A stretch of 64,000 nt of DNA from Porphyromonadaceae bacterium W3.11 (GTDB taxonomy: Bacteria > Bacteroidota > Bacteroidia > Bacteroidales > Porphyromonadaceae): the NCBI GenBank assembly GCA_030434245.1, contig JAUISX010000003.1, positions 358,238 to 422,237 on the forward strand. The letters are read 5' to 3'. Of this stretch, positions 18,276 through 27,460 are shown in pieces. Position 1 is the stretch's first letter; each line of letters begins with the position of its first letter. Below the pieces are notes generated by a model. The model ran no database searches, was not told the DNA's origin, and was given only the letters and a program-made list of their open reading frames with translations. The position numbers and the translations under genes were made by a program.

Positions 18276-19910
18276 CTAGTTTTGTGGATTATCTGCGTGT
18301 ATGGTCCAGCCCTTATCAGTAGCTAACCTATCATTAGCACCGCTCACGCCTTGATTAGAGAAGACATACAAATGGTACTTCCAAGATGCATCCAAGTCTT
18401 TAGCTGTCGGAAGATCTGAGTATATCTGATTAAGAGCTGCCGAATCAAATAAATTACTGGCTATGTTCGCCTCCGTAAGACTTGACAAAGGCTTAATGTC
18501 CAATGACCTCAGCTTATTACTTTCGAGAAACAGAAACTGAATCCTATTTTCACTTGGGAAGATCAGCTGAGATAGCTGATTATCTTGAATCGCCACTGTG
18601 TTTAGATGAATATTACTACTGAGATCTAGTGTAGTGAGATTATTCCTCCAAAAATCAACCACTTCCACATTTGGCATTTTTGAAAGATCGGCCTTTGTTA
18701 CCCCAGAATCAATCACTTGTAAGATCTCCACATCACCATAAATAGCAAACTTGGAATTCTGGAGCTTGAAGTCCATCACCTTATTCGCCATAATATCATT
18801 AGTAAAGTCGGTAATATACTCCCCTTTATCGGGCTGAGCATTACCATTTAAATCCACAAAGACAAAAGGCTCGCTATCGACACCCTTCGGTAATACTCCG
18901 ATAGAGATCTGCTCTCCAGCAGATTTAGCAGTTTCAAACGTAGCAACAGGTAAACCCTCGGGAATCGGCCTCATAGGCTCTTCATCAAGGATCATAAGTT
19001 TTTCACCATTCCACTCTGCATATATCGCATAAGCTTGTCCTGCTTTTAATTGACGACCCGGCAGAGTAGTCTCAGAGTGCAGAACTTTATCTGGTAATTG
19101 GTACGCCACCAAATTAATGTCTGAAGACTCATGGGACAATGGGACAAACCAAAAGCCTACATGTGACACTCCCCCTGCAGGAATCTCCACCATAGGATAA
19201 TCAACATTGCTTAGTATCATATCTGGTTGACCAACTGGGTTTAATAAGTCAAGGTATGGCAATTCTGTATTTCCAACATAAGGAAGTGCTCCTTTATGAT
19301 AAAAAGCCAAAGATTCCTCATGCGGAACAATCGCAAAGCCCGCGGTCTTGAGCGGAAGAGGGCTACTATTCTTAATAGAAATAACAGCCATTGCACCTAA
19401 GTGGTGAAAGGTAGCTGAAAGCTTTTTCTGGCGTGCTTCGACGCCTTTTAATTCAAAATAGACAGGCACATCACCATCTCGATTAGGAGACAATGACAAC
19501 AGGTCATAAGTAGAGTGAGCTGCTATGCCTACTAAAATCTTTCCATCCTTGACTTTCACTCGATCTGCTATGATGCCGTATAGGTCAAAAGGGCGTGTGA
19601 GATCAATTGAAGAAGGGATCGTAAGTGTACATATAGCGTTCCCATTTTCCACCGCTTCGGTTTGAACTCCTCCAAGATAAGCCATGACATCGCCTTGTTT
19701 AAAGACAATCTTGATATCCATGGCTCCTCTATCCCAACGGAATAGTACTTGTTCTCCATTAGGATCCTTAATATAGCTTCGCAATTGATCATTATCAAGG
19801 GTGAGCTCTAGAGTCCGTTCTTCCTCTGGCATAATCTGGGTCTTTTGATTACAGCCAGTCATTAAGACAAGGACACCCACGAATATATATAGTAAGTTCT
19901 TTTTCATCAT
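18276..19910 (-). CDS. Leucine-rich-repeat surface lipoprotein
   Basis: A 544-residue lipoprotein with a lipobox (VLMTGC, Cys20 region). Residues about 35-310 form a beta-rich domain of unknown family (for example HHLGAMAVISIKNSSPLPL), reminiscent of fimbrillin-like modules. Residues 395-500 hold irregular leucine-rich repeats (PNVEVVDFWRNNLTTLDLSS, LNTVAIQDNQLSQLIF, FLFLESNKLRSLDI). The end (LPTAKDLDASWKYHLYVFSN through LATDKGWTI) is a cap shared with the next protein. It is the last of three genes in an operon behind a C10 protease, with 13 bases to the middle gene. Surface display and binding roles are inferred. Confidence 0.8.
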   Translation of the reverse strand: MMKKNLLYIFVGVLVLMTGCNQKTQIMPEEERTLELTLDNDQLRSYIKDPNGEQVLFRWDRGAMDIKIVFKQGDVMAYLGGVQTEAVENGNAICTLTIPSSIDLTRPFDLYGIIADRVKVKDGKILVGIAAHSTYDLLSLSPNRDGDVPVYFELKGVEARQKKLSATFHHLGAMAVISIKNSSPLPLKTAGFAIVPHEESLAFYHKGALPYVGNTELPYLDLLNPVGQPDMILSNVDYPMVEIPAGGVSHVGFWFVPLSHESSDINLVAYQLPDKVLHSETTLPGRQLKAGQAYAIYAEWNGEKLMILDEEPMRPIPEGLPVATFETAKSAGEQISIGVLPKGVDSEPFVFVDLNGNAQPDKGEYITDFTNDIMANKVMDFKLQNSKFAIYGDVEILQVIDSGVTKADLSKMPNVEVVDFWRNNLTTLDLSSNIHLNTVAIQDNQLSQLIFPSENRIQFLFLESNKLRSLDIKPLSSLTEANIASNLFDSAALNQIYSDLPTAKDLDASWKYHLYVFSNQGVSGANDRLATDKGWTIHADNPQN

Positions 19911-19923
19911 ACACTAATTATAA

Positions 19924-20877
19924 TTACCATTTCACGATAGGGAGATTATCTCTTCTCATCCCAGGACGCAATCGCTCAGAAGTGTCATCCACTTGCCAGT
20001 TACGATCCTGAGCTAATTGATGATTAGCCAATACAGCCCCTGGGTTACCTTTAATAAGCAGTACGCCAGGTACCAACCCCCTCCTATTTGGCAAACTCTT
20101 ATATAGTTTTTCCAGAGCATCCTTTTTCATTCTATTTCCGGTCAAGTCTAAACCCTCAAGTCCGGTCAGCGTGCTGACATCAAACTCCTCCAGTTCGTTA
20201 TTTCTAACAATTAAGGTACGTAGCTTGGTAAAGTGCTTCATTGAAAAGCCTGAAAAGTATCTGGCGGAAAGATCTAGATACTCTAGATCAGTACAGTTAT
20301 CCAGAACGGTACTAAAATAGTTAGTATAACCTAAGTCTAAGACTTTTAATTTATGAAACTTCGTCAAGTCTAGCTTCTCAATGACATTATTTCTCAGAGA
20401 TAGGTACTGGAGATTAGATAGGCCAGAAATATCTATCTCTTTCATAAAATTGGTACTCAAATCAAGGTATGTCAGGTCTTTATTGACACCAGAAGTAAAT
20501 TTACTAAATCTGAAATTGGTTCTGCCAGCTAGGTGTGTCACCTTTCCATGTAGTCTCAACTCCTTTTTTGCTGTAAATTTCAATTCGTTTTCCTTATCGT
20601 AATGGAGACCAAACTTCGTAATCTCTTCACCACTGTCTTTCTTTCCATTCTCATTCTTATCAATCCATACATTTTTCCGATCCTCAGGTTTGGCATCGAT
20701 GAATAGAAAGAGTGTTTTATATTCATCTTCCAGATCTTCAGAAATCAAAAAGGCAACATAGTTAGAGACCTTTTCAGGATTATTTTTTCCACCTTCTCTT
20801 CCAGAACTAGGAGTATTTTTTCCGCCACAAGAAGCGAGGAGGAGTATGACGATAGTCGGTATTATTATTCTCTTCAT
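19924..20877 (-). CDS. Leucine-rich-repeat surface lipoprotein
   Basis: A 317-residue lipoprotein (lipobox LLLASC). After a Lys/Gly-rich linker there is a short beta domain (about 40-110). It contains an EF-hand-like acidic loop, DKNENGKKDSGEE, that resembles a calcium-binding dockerin/EF loop. Then come LRRs with a regular 21-22 residue period (LTYLDLSTNFMKEIDISGL, LQYLSLRNNVIEKLDLTKF, LEYLDLSARYFSGFSM, LEGLDLTGNRMKKD). The C-terminal cap (LPNRRGLVPGVLLIKGNPGA, LAQDRNWQV) is like that of the downstream protein. It follows the C10 protease gene by 7 bases. Confidence 0.82.
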   Translation of the reverse strand: MKRIIIPTIVILLLASCGGKNTPSSGREGGKNNPEKVSNYVAFLISEDLEDEYKTLFLFIDAKPEDRKNVWIDKNENGKKDSGEEITKFGLHYDKENELKFTAKKELRLHGKVTHLAGRTNFRFSKFTSGVNKDLTYLDLSTNFMKEIDISGLSNLQYLSLRNNVIEKLDLTKFHKLKVLDLGYTNYFSTVLDNCTDLEYLDLSARYFSGFSMKHFTKLRTLIVRNNELEEFDVSTLTGLEGLDLTGNRMKKDALEKLYKSLPNRRGLVPGVLLIKGNPGAVLANHQLAQDRNWQVDDTSERLRPGMRRDNLPIVKW

Positions 20878-20884
20878 TCTTATG

Positions 20885-22537
20885 TTACTTTATCATTATA
20901 GTGTAATCCTCTACTTCTCCAGAGATCATATAGTTGGGATTGGAATACCCATAGGCACTTATATTCACACGCATGGTATAGGTTTTACCCTTTACTGGTT
21001 TGACTTTAAGAGTATTGAAGTCTATCGTCTTATTAATCTCCTGTCCAGAGGTTAATTTCTCAAAGGAAAGAATAATATCCTGATCCTTTTCTGAGTTAAA
21101 AATGCCATCATGGTTGAGATCTACAGATAATAATACATATCCCACTGCATCGGGACGAAGAAAATGAGGCTTGATAACCACATCAAGCTTCCCATTATCG
21201 ACATTAATGATCTTATCTGTGTACACCTCATACCGACCAGCTGTAGAGTAAGTCTCTATCTGATTGAACCTCGTGTACTTAATGTATAGATCCAGGGATG
21301 GTAGTACCACAGGACTATCAAATAAGGGCGAGTCGAGTTCATCGACATTACCACTATTCTTACCTTCGACTCTCACTGGGGGTTCGAAGCCTATGATCAT
21401 CTCATGATCCATATTAAATCCGCCGCTACCTCCTCCTGAGCCAAGCTCATCTGGAGAAAGAGCCGATAGCTTGAACCACCCATTAGAGATGCCTCCCCAA
21501 CCCCAGTTGAGAGAGAAGTAGCCATTATCTTTGTATCCATCAATCACAAAGGAGTGTCCTCCTCCTTCTCCCCTGCCAGCATATTGAACGGGACGTCCAG
21601 CATCCAGCTCTGCCCGGAGCATCTGGTGCCACTCATCAGCCGAATAATTATCGGCATACAGATTTTTGATAGTCGGAGGATATTTATAAAAGTGGTGTAA
21701 CATCTCTGGGACAAATTTCTGGTACGTTCCACTGCCACCATTCTCACCATAGTCAAAGTTCATATCCAAAGCAACAGCCACACCATAATTAAATCGTGAA
21801 GTATGAAACTTGGCCGCTTCCTTTTCTGGCTCACTCAGTCTACTTAACGCCTCTTTATTCATAGGCATCTTATCCCACCGAAGGGTATAATTATAATCAT
21901 GACCTTGAATACCAAAACGGCCTGAATTATATTGATACACACCTTGGCCTCGCTCTGGATATTCCCAATATCTCATGATCATAGCAGTGGCTGTAGCCAC
22001 ACAACCTATTGGAGTAAAATCCGGAGCAAAAAGATTGTATCCATTTCCTTGATCCCACTTTAAGTCTCCTAATATTGGCTCTTTAATAACCTTCGCCTCA
22101 TCACCTGACCGTAAAATAGCCCGCCGCTCTTCTAGTCGCTTCCGAGAGGGGGTGAGTTCCATCTTTCGAGCAGAGATGATTTCTCCAGAGTAGTCATCTA
22201 ACAAGGACTTTAGTCCTAATGGAACATTACCGGAGTCGATAGTTCCTAGCTCAGAGTACCCAAGAATCGGTTCAGCTGCGACGTACGCGGAAACAATCAC
22301 AAAGCCTCCTTCACGTGCATTAAAGACATAATACGCAGAGGGATCGGCAACATCCGTCTCCAGCATCTCCAAGGTCTTTCCTGGCAAAATTGATTGAGCC
22401 AGCCCTCTTGCCTCTTCGGGATTAACATCAAACTGTTTATTGGATGATTGCTTCTCTACTTGTGACACACCATTAGGTCCTTCTTGGCAAGCCGTGAAGA
22501 GAAGTAACAGCACCAGCAGTAACACACTTTTTTTCAT
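20885..22537 (-). CDS. C10 family (streptopain/PrtT-type) cysteine protease, lipoprotein
   Basis: A secreted papain-fold protease of 550 residues from the start MKKSVLLLVLLLLFTACQEG (22537). The frame is open 26 codons further upstream, but that extension lacks a signal and is unlikely. The Spi-like inhibitory pro-region (about 40-130, AREGGFVIVSAYVAAEPILGY) precedes the catalytic domain with Cys179 (PIGCVATATAMIM), His328 (GGGHSFVIDGY) and the NWGWGG motif. A C-terminal beta domain (about 385-550, GEVEDYTIMIK end) resembles secretion or adhesion domains of this phylum. It heads the three-gene operon with two LRR lipoproteins. Confidence 0.9.
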   Translation of the reverse strand: MKKSVLLLVLLLLFTACQEGPNGVSQVEKQSSNKQFDVNPEEARGLAQSILPGKTLEMLETDVADPSAYYVFNAREGGFVIVSAYVAAEPILGYSELGTIDSGNVPLGLKSLLDDYSGEIISARKMELTPSRKRLEERRAILRSGDEAKVIKEPILGDLKWDQGNGYNLFAPDFTPIGCVATATAMIMRYWEYPERGQGVYQYNSGRFGIQGHDYNYTLRWDKMPMNKEALSRLSEPEKEAAKFHTSRFNYGVAVALDMNFDYGENGGSGTYQKFVPEMLHHFYKYPPTIKNLYADNYSADEWHQMLRAELDAGRPVQYAGRGEGGGHSFVIDGYKDNGYFSLNWGWGGISNGWFKLSALSPDELGSGGGSGGFNMDHEMIIGFEPPVRVEGKNSGNVDELDSPLFDSPVVLPSLDLYIKYTRFNQIETYSTAGRYEVYTDKIINVDNGKLDVVIKPHFLRPDAVGYVLLSVDLNHDGIFNSEKDQDIILSFEKLTSGQEINKTIDFNTLKVKPVKGKTYTMRVNISAYGYSNPNYMISGEVEDYTIMIK

Positions 22538-22617
22538 TCGGTCATTTTTTATGGTTATAGATGCTATGAAACAAACTAAAGTTTCTAACAAGTCGTATTT
22601 CTTGGGGAAATACAAAA

Positions 22618-22651
22618 ATGGCGATAATGCCTAATCGGGAATTATCGCCAT
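22618..22651 (-). terminator. Terminator after the ferritin gene
   Basis: ATGGCGATAAT and ATTATCGCCAT form an 11-bp perfect stem with a 12-nt loop. The minus-strand tail is TTTTTGTATTT. It lies 35 bases past the ferritin stop and upstream of the protease operon on the same strand. Confidence 0.85.
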
Positions 22652-22686
22652 CTATAGCACATATGTATTATATCAATTATGCTATA

Positions 22687-23178
22687 TCAACGCTGACCAA
22701 GTCTTCCATCAATGATAACCAAACCACCGTCATCCTTGGCACGTTTAATTTGATCTACAAGATCAGAAACTGTATCTTCCTCTTCCACCTGCTCATTGAC
22801 ATATTTACGGAAGAAGTTTTCTGTCGCATAGTCTTGCTGCTCAATAGTAGCGGTAACAATCTCATTGATCTTCTTACTTACTAAGCACTCATGCTCAAAA
22901 GACTTCTCAAAGAAATCAAGCACGGTTTTAAGGCTAAGCTCTGGCATCCTAATGTCACCCAACTCTGGTGTCTCACGGCGTGACATAATATAGTCAATCA
23001 TCTCTTCAGCATGAAGAATCTCCTCACGATACTGCTCATGCATCCAGTGAGAGAGACCAGGCCACCCCATATCTCCAAGCATGATAGACATTCTCTTATA
23101 AATAAATGCAGATTCGTACTCTAGCTTAATCTGCTCATTAATCTTCTTAAGTATTTCTTTCTTAATCATAATCTTCAA
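22687..23178 (-). CDS. ftnA: Ferritin (non-heme iron storage)
   Basis: A 163-residue ferritin that oxidises and stores iron in a 24-mer shell. Ferroxidase ligands are visible in the four-helix bundle: Glu in LEYESAFIYKRMS, then EEILHAEEMIDYI with the His/Glu pair, and QVEEEDTVSDLVDQI in the last helix. The first ATG (23178) adds three residues before the more usual start MIKKEILKKINEQI (23169). A TATCTTTG promoter box is at 23218-23225 and a strong terminator follows. Its order next to the TonB system and flavodoxin is loose and may not be meaningful. Confidence 0.92.
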   Translation of the reverse strand: MKIMIKKEILKKINEQIKLEYESAFIYKRMSIMLGDMGWPGLSHWMHEQYREEILHAEEMIDYIMSRRETPELGDIRMPELSLKTVLDFFEKSFEHECLVSKKINEIVTATIEQQDYATENFFRKYVNEQVEEEDTVSDLVDQIKRAKDDGGLVIIDGRLGQR

Positions 23179-23217
23179 TTTTTATATATTTAAAATCTTT
23201 CTCTTTTTCATTTGTAT

Positions 23218-23225
23218 CAAAGATA
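23218..23225 (-). promoter_or_regulatory. Promoter -7 box for the ferritin gene
   Basis: TATCTTTG on the minus strand, 39 bases before the ATG. Confidence 0.55.
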
Positions 23226-23349
23226 ACGAATTCGTGTGGAAAGGGCATCATTTTAAAGTATAATCTTTCCTAAATTCGCCACGAATAACAATACTTTCAC
23301 ATCTAAATACATTTATCCATGCCACTAAGAGATCATTTATCCTCTACTA

Positions 23350-24423
23350 AACGTGAGTTCGATGTAAGAAAAGGATATAATATTGTTAGTCGTTAGATGT
23401 TCTAACAGTTTAAAATAGAGGAGATTATATTAGGAAAAGTGGTAAATTATTTGTATCTTTATAACTGATAATCAATAAGATAAACAAATAAAATACCACT
23501 TTTATGTTCACAAATATAGTTGAAGTTTTTTGTATTCTAGATGATTTCTCCAAAAAGTTTGATCAGGTGATGAAGGCTCATTCTATGGAAACTGGTCAGA
23601 CAAAGAGAAGAAGAAATAGGAAGTTTAAGCTTTCTGACAGTGAGGTGATGACCATTCTCATAATGTTTCACCACTCTCATTACCGTGATTTGAAGTCTTT
23701 CTATCTGAAGTACATTTGCACACAGTGTCACTCTCTTTTTCCCGAAACGGTCTCCTATAATCGCTTCGTGGAGTTGCAACAAAAGGTAGCCTATAAACTG
23801 ATTGCTTTTCTCAATATGTGCTGTTTGGGGGAGTGTACAGGCATCTCCTTCATTGACTCTACACCGTTAAGGGCTTGTCATATTAAGCGAGAAAGGAGTC
23901 ACAAAACAATGAAGGGGTGGGGTGCAAAAGGAAAGTGTACAATGGGATGGTTTTATGGCTTTAAGCTACATATAGTCATCAATGACAAGGGAGAGATTAT
24001 CAAATATCAAATCACTCCTGGTAATGTTGATGATAGGGCTCCACTCAAGGACGATGCCTTCACAAAGAAGCTTTTTGGGAAATTAATAGGAGATAGAGGA
24101 TACATCTCTCAATCTCTATTTGACAAACTCTTCATTGATGATATACACATAATTACAAAAATCAAGAAGAATATGAAGAATTCACTTATGTCCCTTTACG
24201 ATAAAATTCTTTTGCGAAAGAGAGCTATTATCGAAACCGTGAATGACTTACTAAAGAACGTCTGTCAAATTGAACATACAAGACATAGAAGTGTGAATAA
24301 CTTTGTCGTTAATCTCATCTGTGGTTTAATTGCATACAACCTAATGCCTAAGAAGCCAGAGCTGAATTTAGAAATTATCAAAAAAACTAACGAAATCGCT
24401 ATCGCTTAGGTCGAACTCACGTT
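23350..24423 (+). mobile_element. Complete IS982-family insertion sequence
   Basis: A 1074-bp element bounded by 19-bp imperfect inverted repeats, AACGTGAGTTCGATGTAAG (23350-23368) and the complement of AACGTGAGTTCGACCTAAG (24405-24423), with two mismatches. The flanks carry the direct repeat ACTA (23346-23349 and 24424-24427), a likely target-site duplication. One intact transposase gene fills it. A partial relative lies at 48315-48394. Confidence 0.88.
23504..24409 (+). CDS. IS982-family transposase
   Basis: A 301-residue DDE transposase. The N-terminal region SDSEVMTILIMFHHSHYRDLKSF is typical of IS982 proteins. The catalytic triad is seen as Asp in GISFIDSTPLRAC, Asp in LIGDRGYIS and Glu in KRAIIETVNDLLKN. 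The gene is complete, and its stop codon lies inside the right inverted repeat, as the repeat begins at 24405. It is probably active, since no lesions are seen. Confidence 0.9.
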   Translation: MFTNIVEVFCILDDFSKKFDQVMKAHSMETGQTKRRRNRKFKLSDSEVMTILIMFHHSHYRDLKSFYLKYICTQCHSLFPETVSYNRFVELQQKVAYKLIAFLNMCCLGECTGISFIDSTPLRACHIKRERSHKTMKGWGAKGKCTMGWFYGFKLHIVINDKGEIIKYQITPGNVDDRAPLKDDAFTKKLFGKLIGDRGYISQSLFDKLFIDDIHIITKIKKNMKNSLMSLYDKILLRKRAIIETVNDLLKNVCQIEHTRHRSVNNFVVNLICGLIAYNLMPKKPELNLEIIKKTNEIAIA

Positions 24424-24427
24424 ACTA

Positions 24428-24454
24428 ATGATAAAAATGATAAAAATGATAAAA
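24428..24454 (+). repeat. Three tandem copies of ATGATAAAA
   Basis: Three exact 9-base copies directly beside the right end of the IS982 element, in the spacer before ettA. Copy number could vary by slippage. No function is evident. Confidence 0.6.
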
Positions 24455-24521
24455 ATCAAAGAACCCGATAAAAAGAAAATTGAGTCTAAATATTTGAAAG
24501 CATTATCTCCAGTAAAAGAGT

Positions 24522-24529
24522 TACATTTG
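24522..24529 (+). promoter_or_regulatory. Promoter -7 box for ettA
   Basis: TACATTTG fits TAnnTTTG, 36 bases before the ettA ATG. Upstream TTTG is present at 24493 but about 25 bases away, longer than usual. Confidence 0.5.
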
Positions 24530-24564
24530 TACTGTAAGTAAAAAACATTAGACATATAATTTAA

Positions 24565-26250
24565 ATGGCAGACGATAAGAAAATCATTTTCTCAATGGTG
24601 GGCGTAAGCAAAACTTTTCCACCAAGCAAACAAGTACTTAAGAATATTTATCTAAGCTTCTTTTACGGAGCAAAGATTGGTATCGTGGGGCTTAACGGTA
24701 GTGGAAAATCTACCCTACTCAAGATTATTGCTGGAATAGACCGCGAATACAATGGAGAAGTGGTATATGCATCCCCTGAATATCGTGTCGGCTATCTAGA
24801 GCAAGACCCTCAATTGGACGACAACTTAACAGTCAAGGAAGTGGTGATGCAAGGGGCAGCGGAGACCGTAGCCTTACTTAAGGAATTTGACGAAGTCAAT
24901 AATGCGTTTGGTGATCCAGATGTACTTGAGAACCCAGAAAAGATGGATGCGTTGCTAGCACGACAAGCTGATATTCAAGACAAGCTGGACGCTTCAGACG
25001 CATGGAACCTTGACACCAAGCTCGAGAGAGCTATGGATGCTCTTCGCTGCCCGCCTGCTGATCAACCGGTGAAAGAGCTATCCGGAGGAGAACGTCGTAG
25101 AGTGGCCCTCTGCCGCTTACTTATCCAAGAGCCAGAGATCTTGTTACTAGATGAGCCCACCAACCACCTCGATGCTGAGAGTATAGATTGGCTGGAGCAA
25201 CACCTACAGAGATATACCGGTACTGTTATCTGCATCACCCACGACCGTTACTTCCTAGATCACGTCGCAGGTTGGATCTTAGAGCTTGACCGTGGTGAGG
25301 GTATCCCTTGGAAAGGCAATTACTCAAGCTGGCTGGAACAGAAGAGCACCCGTATGGCTCAAGAAGAGAAGCAAAGCACCAAGAGAGCTAAAGCTCTACA
25401 GCGCGAACTTGATTGGATCAGGATGGCTCCTAAGGCAAGGCATGCCAAGGGAAAAGCTCGTCTGAATAGCTATGACGCCTTACTCAACCAAGAGACCAAA
25501 GAAAAAGAGGCTAAGCTCGAAATCTATATACCTAATGGACCTCGCCTGGGGAATAAGGTCATCGAGGCACATTCTGTGAAAAAAGCTTTTGGAGAGAAAG
25601 TACTCTTCAATGACCTTAATTTTATGCTTCCTCCTAATGGCATCGTGGGCGTGATTGGTCCTAACGGAGCAGGAAAGTCCACAATGTTCAAGATGATTAT
25701 GGGGATGGAGAAAGCCGATGAGGGGACCTTCGAAGTCGGTGAAACAGTAGTGATTGGCTATGCCGATCAGTCGCATAAGGACATCGACCCAGAGAAATCT
25801 GTATATCAAGTCATTTCTGGAGGTCAAGACCTCATCAAAGTGGGAAACCAAGAAGTCAATGCACGTGCCTACCTCAGTCGATTCAACTTCAATGGTGCCG
25901 ACCAAGAGAAGCTCTGTAAGGTGTTATCAGGAGGTGAGCGTAACCGTCTTCATCTAGCCCTTACTCTTCGCTCTGGTGGCAATGTATTGTTACTTGACGA
26001 GCCGACTAATGACATTGACATCAACACCTTGCGTGCTCTAGAGGAGGGACTTGAAAACTTTGCAGGATGTGCCGTCGTGGTCTCACACGATCGTTGGTTC
26101 CTAGATAGGATCTGTACCCACATCCTAGCGTTCGAGGGCGATGGTAATACCTTCTACTACGAAGGATCCTATACTGAATATGAGGAGGATAAGCTCCGCC
26201 GCCTAGGCGAGGATGCTATCCCTAAGCGTCGATACCGTAGTCTCACATAA
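24565..26250 (+). CDS. ettA: Energy-dependent translational throttle protein EttA (ABC-F)
   Basis: A 561-residue ABC-F ATPase that binds the ribosomal E site and gates the first elongation steps according to the ATP/ADP ratio. It has two nucleotide-binding domains: Walker A GLNGSGKST and GPNGAGKST, signatures LSGGERRR and LSGGERNR, and Walker B LLLDEPTNHLD and LLLDEPTNDID. EttA-type features are the GNYSSWLEQK stretch, the arm and linker region, and the KRRYRSLT C-terminus. The IS982 insertion upstream has not touched the promoter box. An unknown secreted protein gene follows 15 bases downstream. Confidence 0.95.
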   Translation: MADDKKIIFSMVGVSKTFPPSKQVLKNIYLSFFYGAKIGIVGLNGSGKSTLLKIIAGIDREYNGEVVYASPEYRVGYLEQDPQLDDNLTVKEVVMQGAAETVALLKEFDEVNNAFGDPDVLENPEKMDALLARQADIQDKLDASDAWNLDTKLERAMDALRCPPADQPVKELSGGERRRVALCRLLIQEPEILLLDEPTNHLDAESIDWLEQHLQRYTGTVICITHDRYFLDHVAGWILELDRGEGIPWKGNYSSWLEQKSTRMAQEEKQSTKRAKALQRELDWIRMAPKARHAKGKARLNSYDALLNQETKEKEAKLEIYIPNGPRLGNKVIEAHSVKKAFGEKVLFNDLNFMLPPNGIVGVIGPNGAGKSTMFKMIMGMEKADEGTFEVGETVVIGYADQSHKDIDPEKSVYQVISGGQDLIKVGNQEVNARAYLSRFNFNGADQEKLCKVLSGGERNRLHLALTLRSGGNVLLLDEPTNDIDINTLRALEEGLENFAGCAVVVSHDRWFLDRICTHILAFEGDGNTFYYEGSYTEYEEDKLRRLGEDAIPKRRYRSLT

Positions 26251-26265
26251 CAAATAATTCAAGTC

Positions 26266-27396
26266 ATGAATAAACATTTTTTATATCTACTATTATTTAT
26301 TTCCCTATTATGGAGTGGGAATAATATCTATGCACAAAATTCATACCAGACTCTAGATGGTACCACCTGGTCTGTAGGAGACACCATTCGGATCGGTTAT
26401 AATCAATATGGAGAATACAGGTCTCTTTATACGCTATATGAGTCACCAGACTTTACTTCATTAAATCCAGTAAAGTCTGACGATCTAGTTTTGATGGAAG
26501 GAACCATCATAGATATAAAACCTCATAATGAGAATATTACCTACAGCTCAAGCGAAAGTAATATTCTCATTATTAGCTTACCTTCGGAGGAATATCCAAA
26601 AATATACATAGATATTGACGAAGCAGTAGTCAATCATGAGGTAGTTCTAAGATTTAGCGATAATCCCACCTCTAAAGTAGCCATAGATCTAACCGATGAC
26701 TTAATATGGGCGTATTGCATCAGGGTAAATAAGATTGAAATCACTGATGATTTAGTTATGTCGTATATCAAAATGACTAAGGACGAAACTTTGGTCGATG
26801 AATTGTCTTCTAACAAATTTAAATTCGAACGTGAGAAAGAAACCTATAGGAAAGAGTTGCAAATGCTAGCTGATCATTTTGACTTTTCCAAGATCTATAG
26901 GGTGAAACTTAATGCTACATTTGGGGAGTATGATTTTAAGAAGCAAGGCTATCCTTGTGAATACTATGTCTACCCTACATCAAGATGGTATTATGGACTA
27001 GATGAGTGGCAAGTCATTGGTATTAATAAGAACTACAATTTATTTGTAGGAAATGATTACGAACGAACCTCTTTTTTACTTTTTCCACCAGGAAAAGCAG
27101 AAGAGTATGAATTGACATTACAAAAATTAAACGATAAATATATTGGATATATCAATCAGATCTACGCATCAATATATGTGAAATTAATAGATACCCCTGT
27201 CGCATTTCCCCCTTTTAAAAGGGAAGCCCCCAAAAATAGTGACGCGGAAATCTTTGAAAGAATGGCTATAAAACGGGAAGAGGAAGACAGAGAGTTATCT
27301 AAACCATACACCTTGAATGGGAAAGTCATATCAATTGACTTCTTTGATCACCCTTCCCACGAATACAACTACATTCATTCCCTTTATCTCCAATAA
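26266..27396 (+). CDS. Secreted protein of unknown function
   Basis: 376 residues. The N-terminus (about 1-23, HFLYLLLFISLLWSG through YAQ) is a signal peptide. The body is rich in Tyr, Glu and Ile, with a predicted beta-rich first half (STYSSS-type loops, LIISLPSEEYPKIYIDIDEA) and a helical segment around 185-205 (FEREKETYRKELQMLADHFD). A motif YPCEYYVYPTSRWYYG appears mid-protein. There are no transmembrane segments after the signal and no catalytic motif that I recognise. It follows ettA closely but base use is more AT-rich. I do not assign a family. Confidence 0.7.
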   Translation: MNKHFLYLLLFISLLWSGNNIYAQNSYQTLDGTTWSVGDTIRIGYNQYGEYRSLYTLYESPDFTSLNPVKSDDLVLMEGTIIDIKPHNENITYSSSESNILIISLPSEEYPKIYIDIDEAVVNHEVVLRFSDNPTSKVAIDLTDDLIWAYCIRVNKIEITDDLVMSYIKMTKDETLVDELSSNKFKFEREKETYRKELQMLADHFDFSKIYRVKLNATFGEYDFKKQGYPCEYYVYPTSRWYYGLDEWQVIGINKNYNLFVGNDYERTSFLLFPPGKAEEYELTLQKLNDKYIGYINQIYASIYVKLIDTPVAFPPFKREAPKNSDAEIFERMAIKREEEDRELSKPYTLNGKVISIDFFDHPSHEYNYIHSLYLQ

Positions 27397-27460
27397 TAAG
27401 AACAAGTTATATACGAAAACCCATTTATTATAGGGAAATAATTATACTGGCACTAATTCT

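Noticed and set aside
22538..22615. Longer start for the C10 protease
   Set aside because: The extra residues do not form a signal peptide, while MKKSVLLLVLL at 22537 does and is followed by a lipobox.
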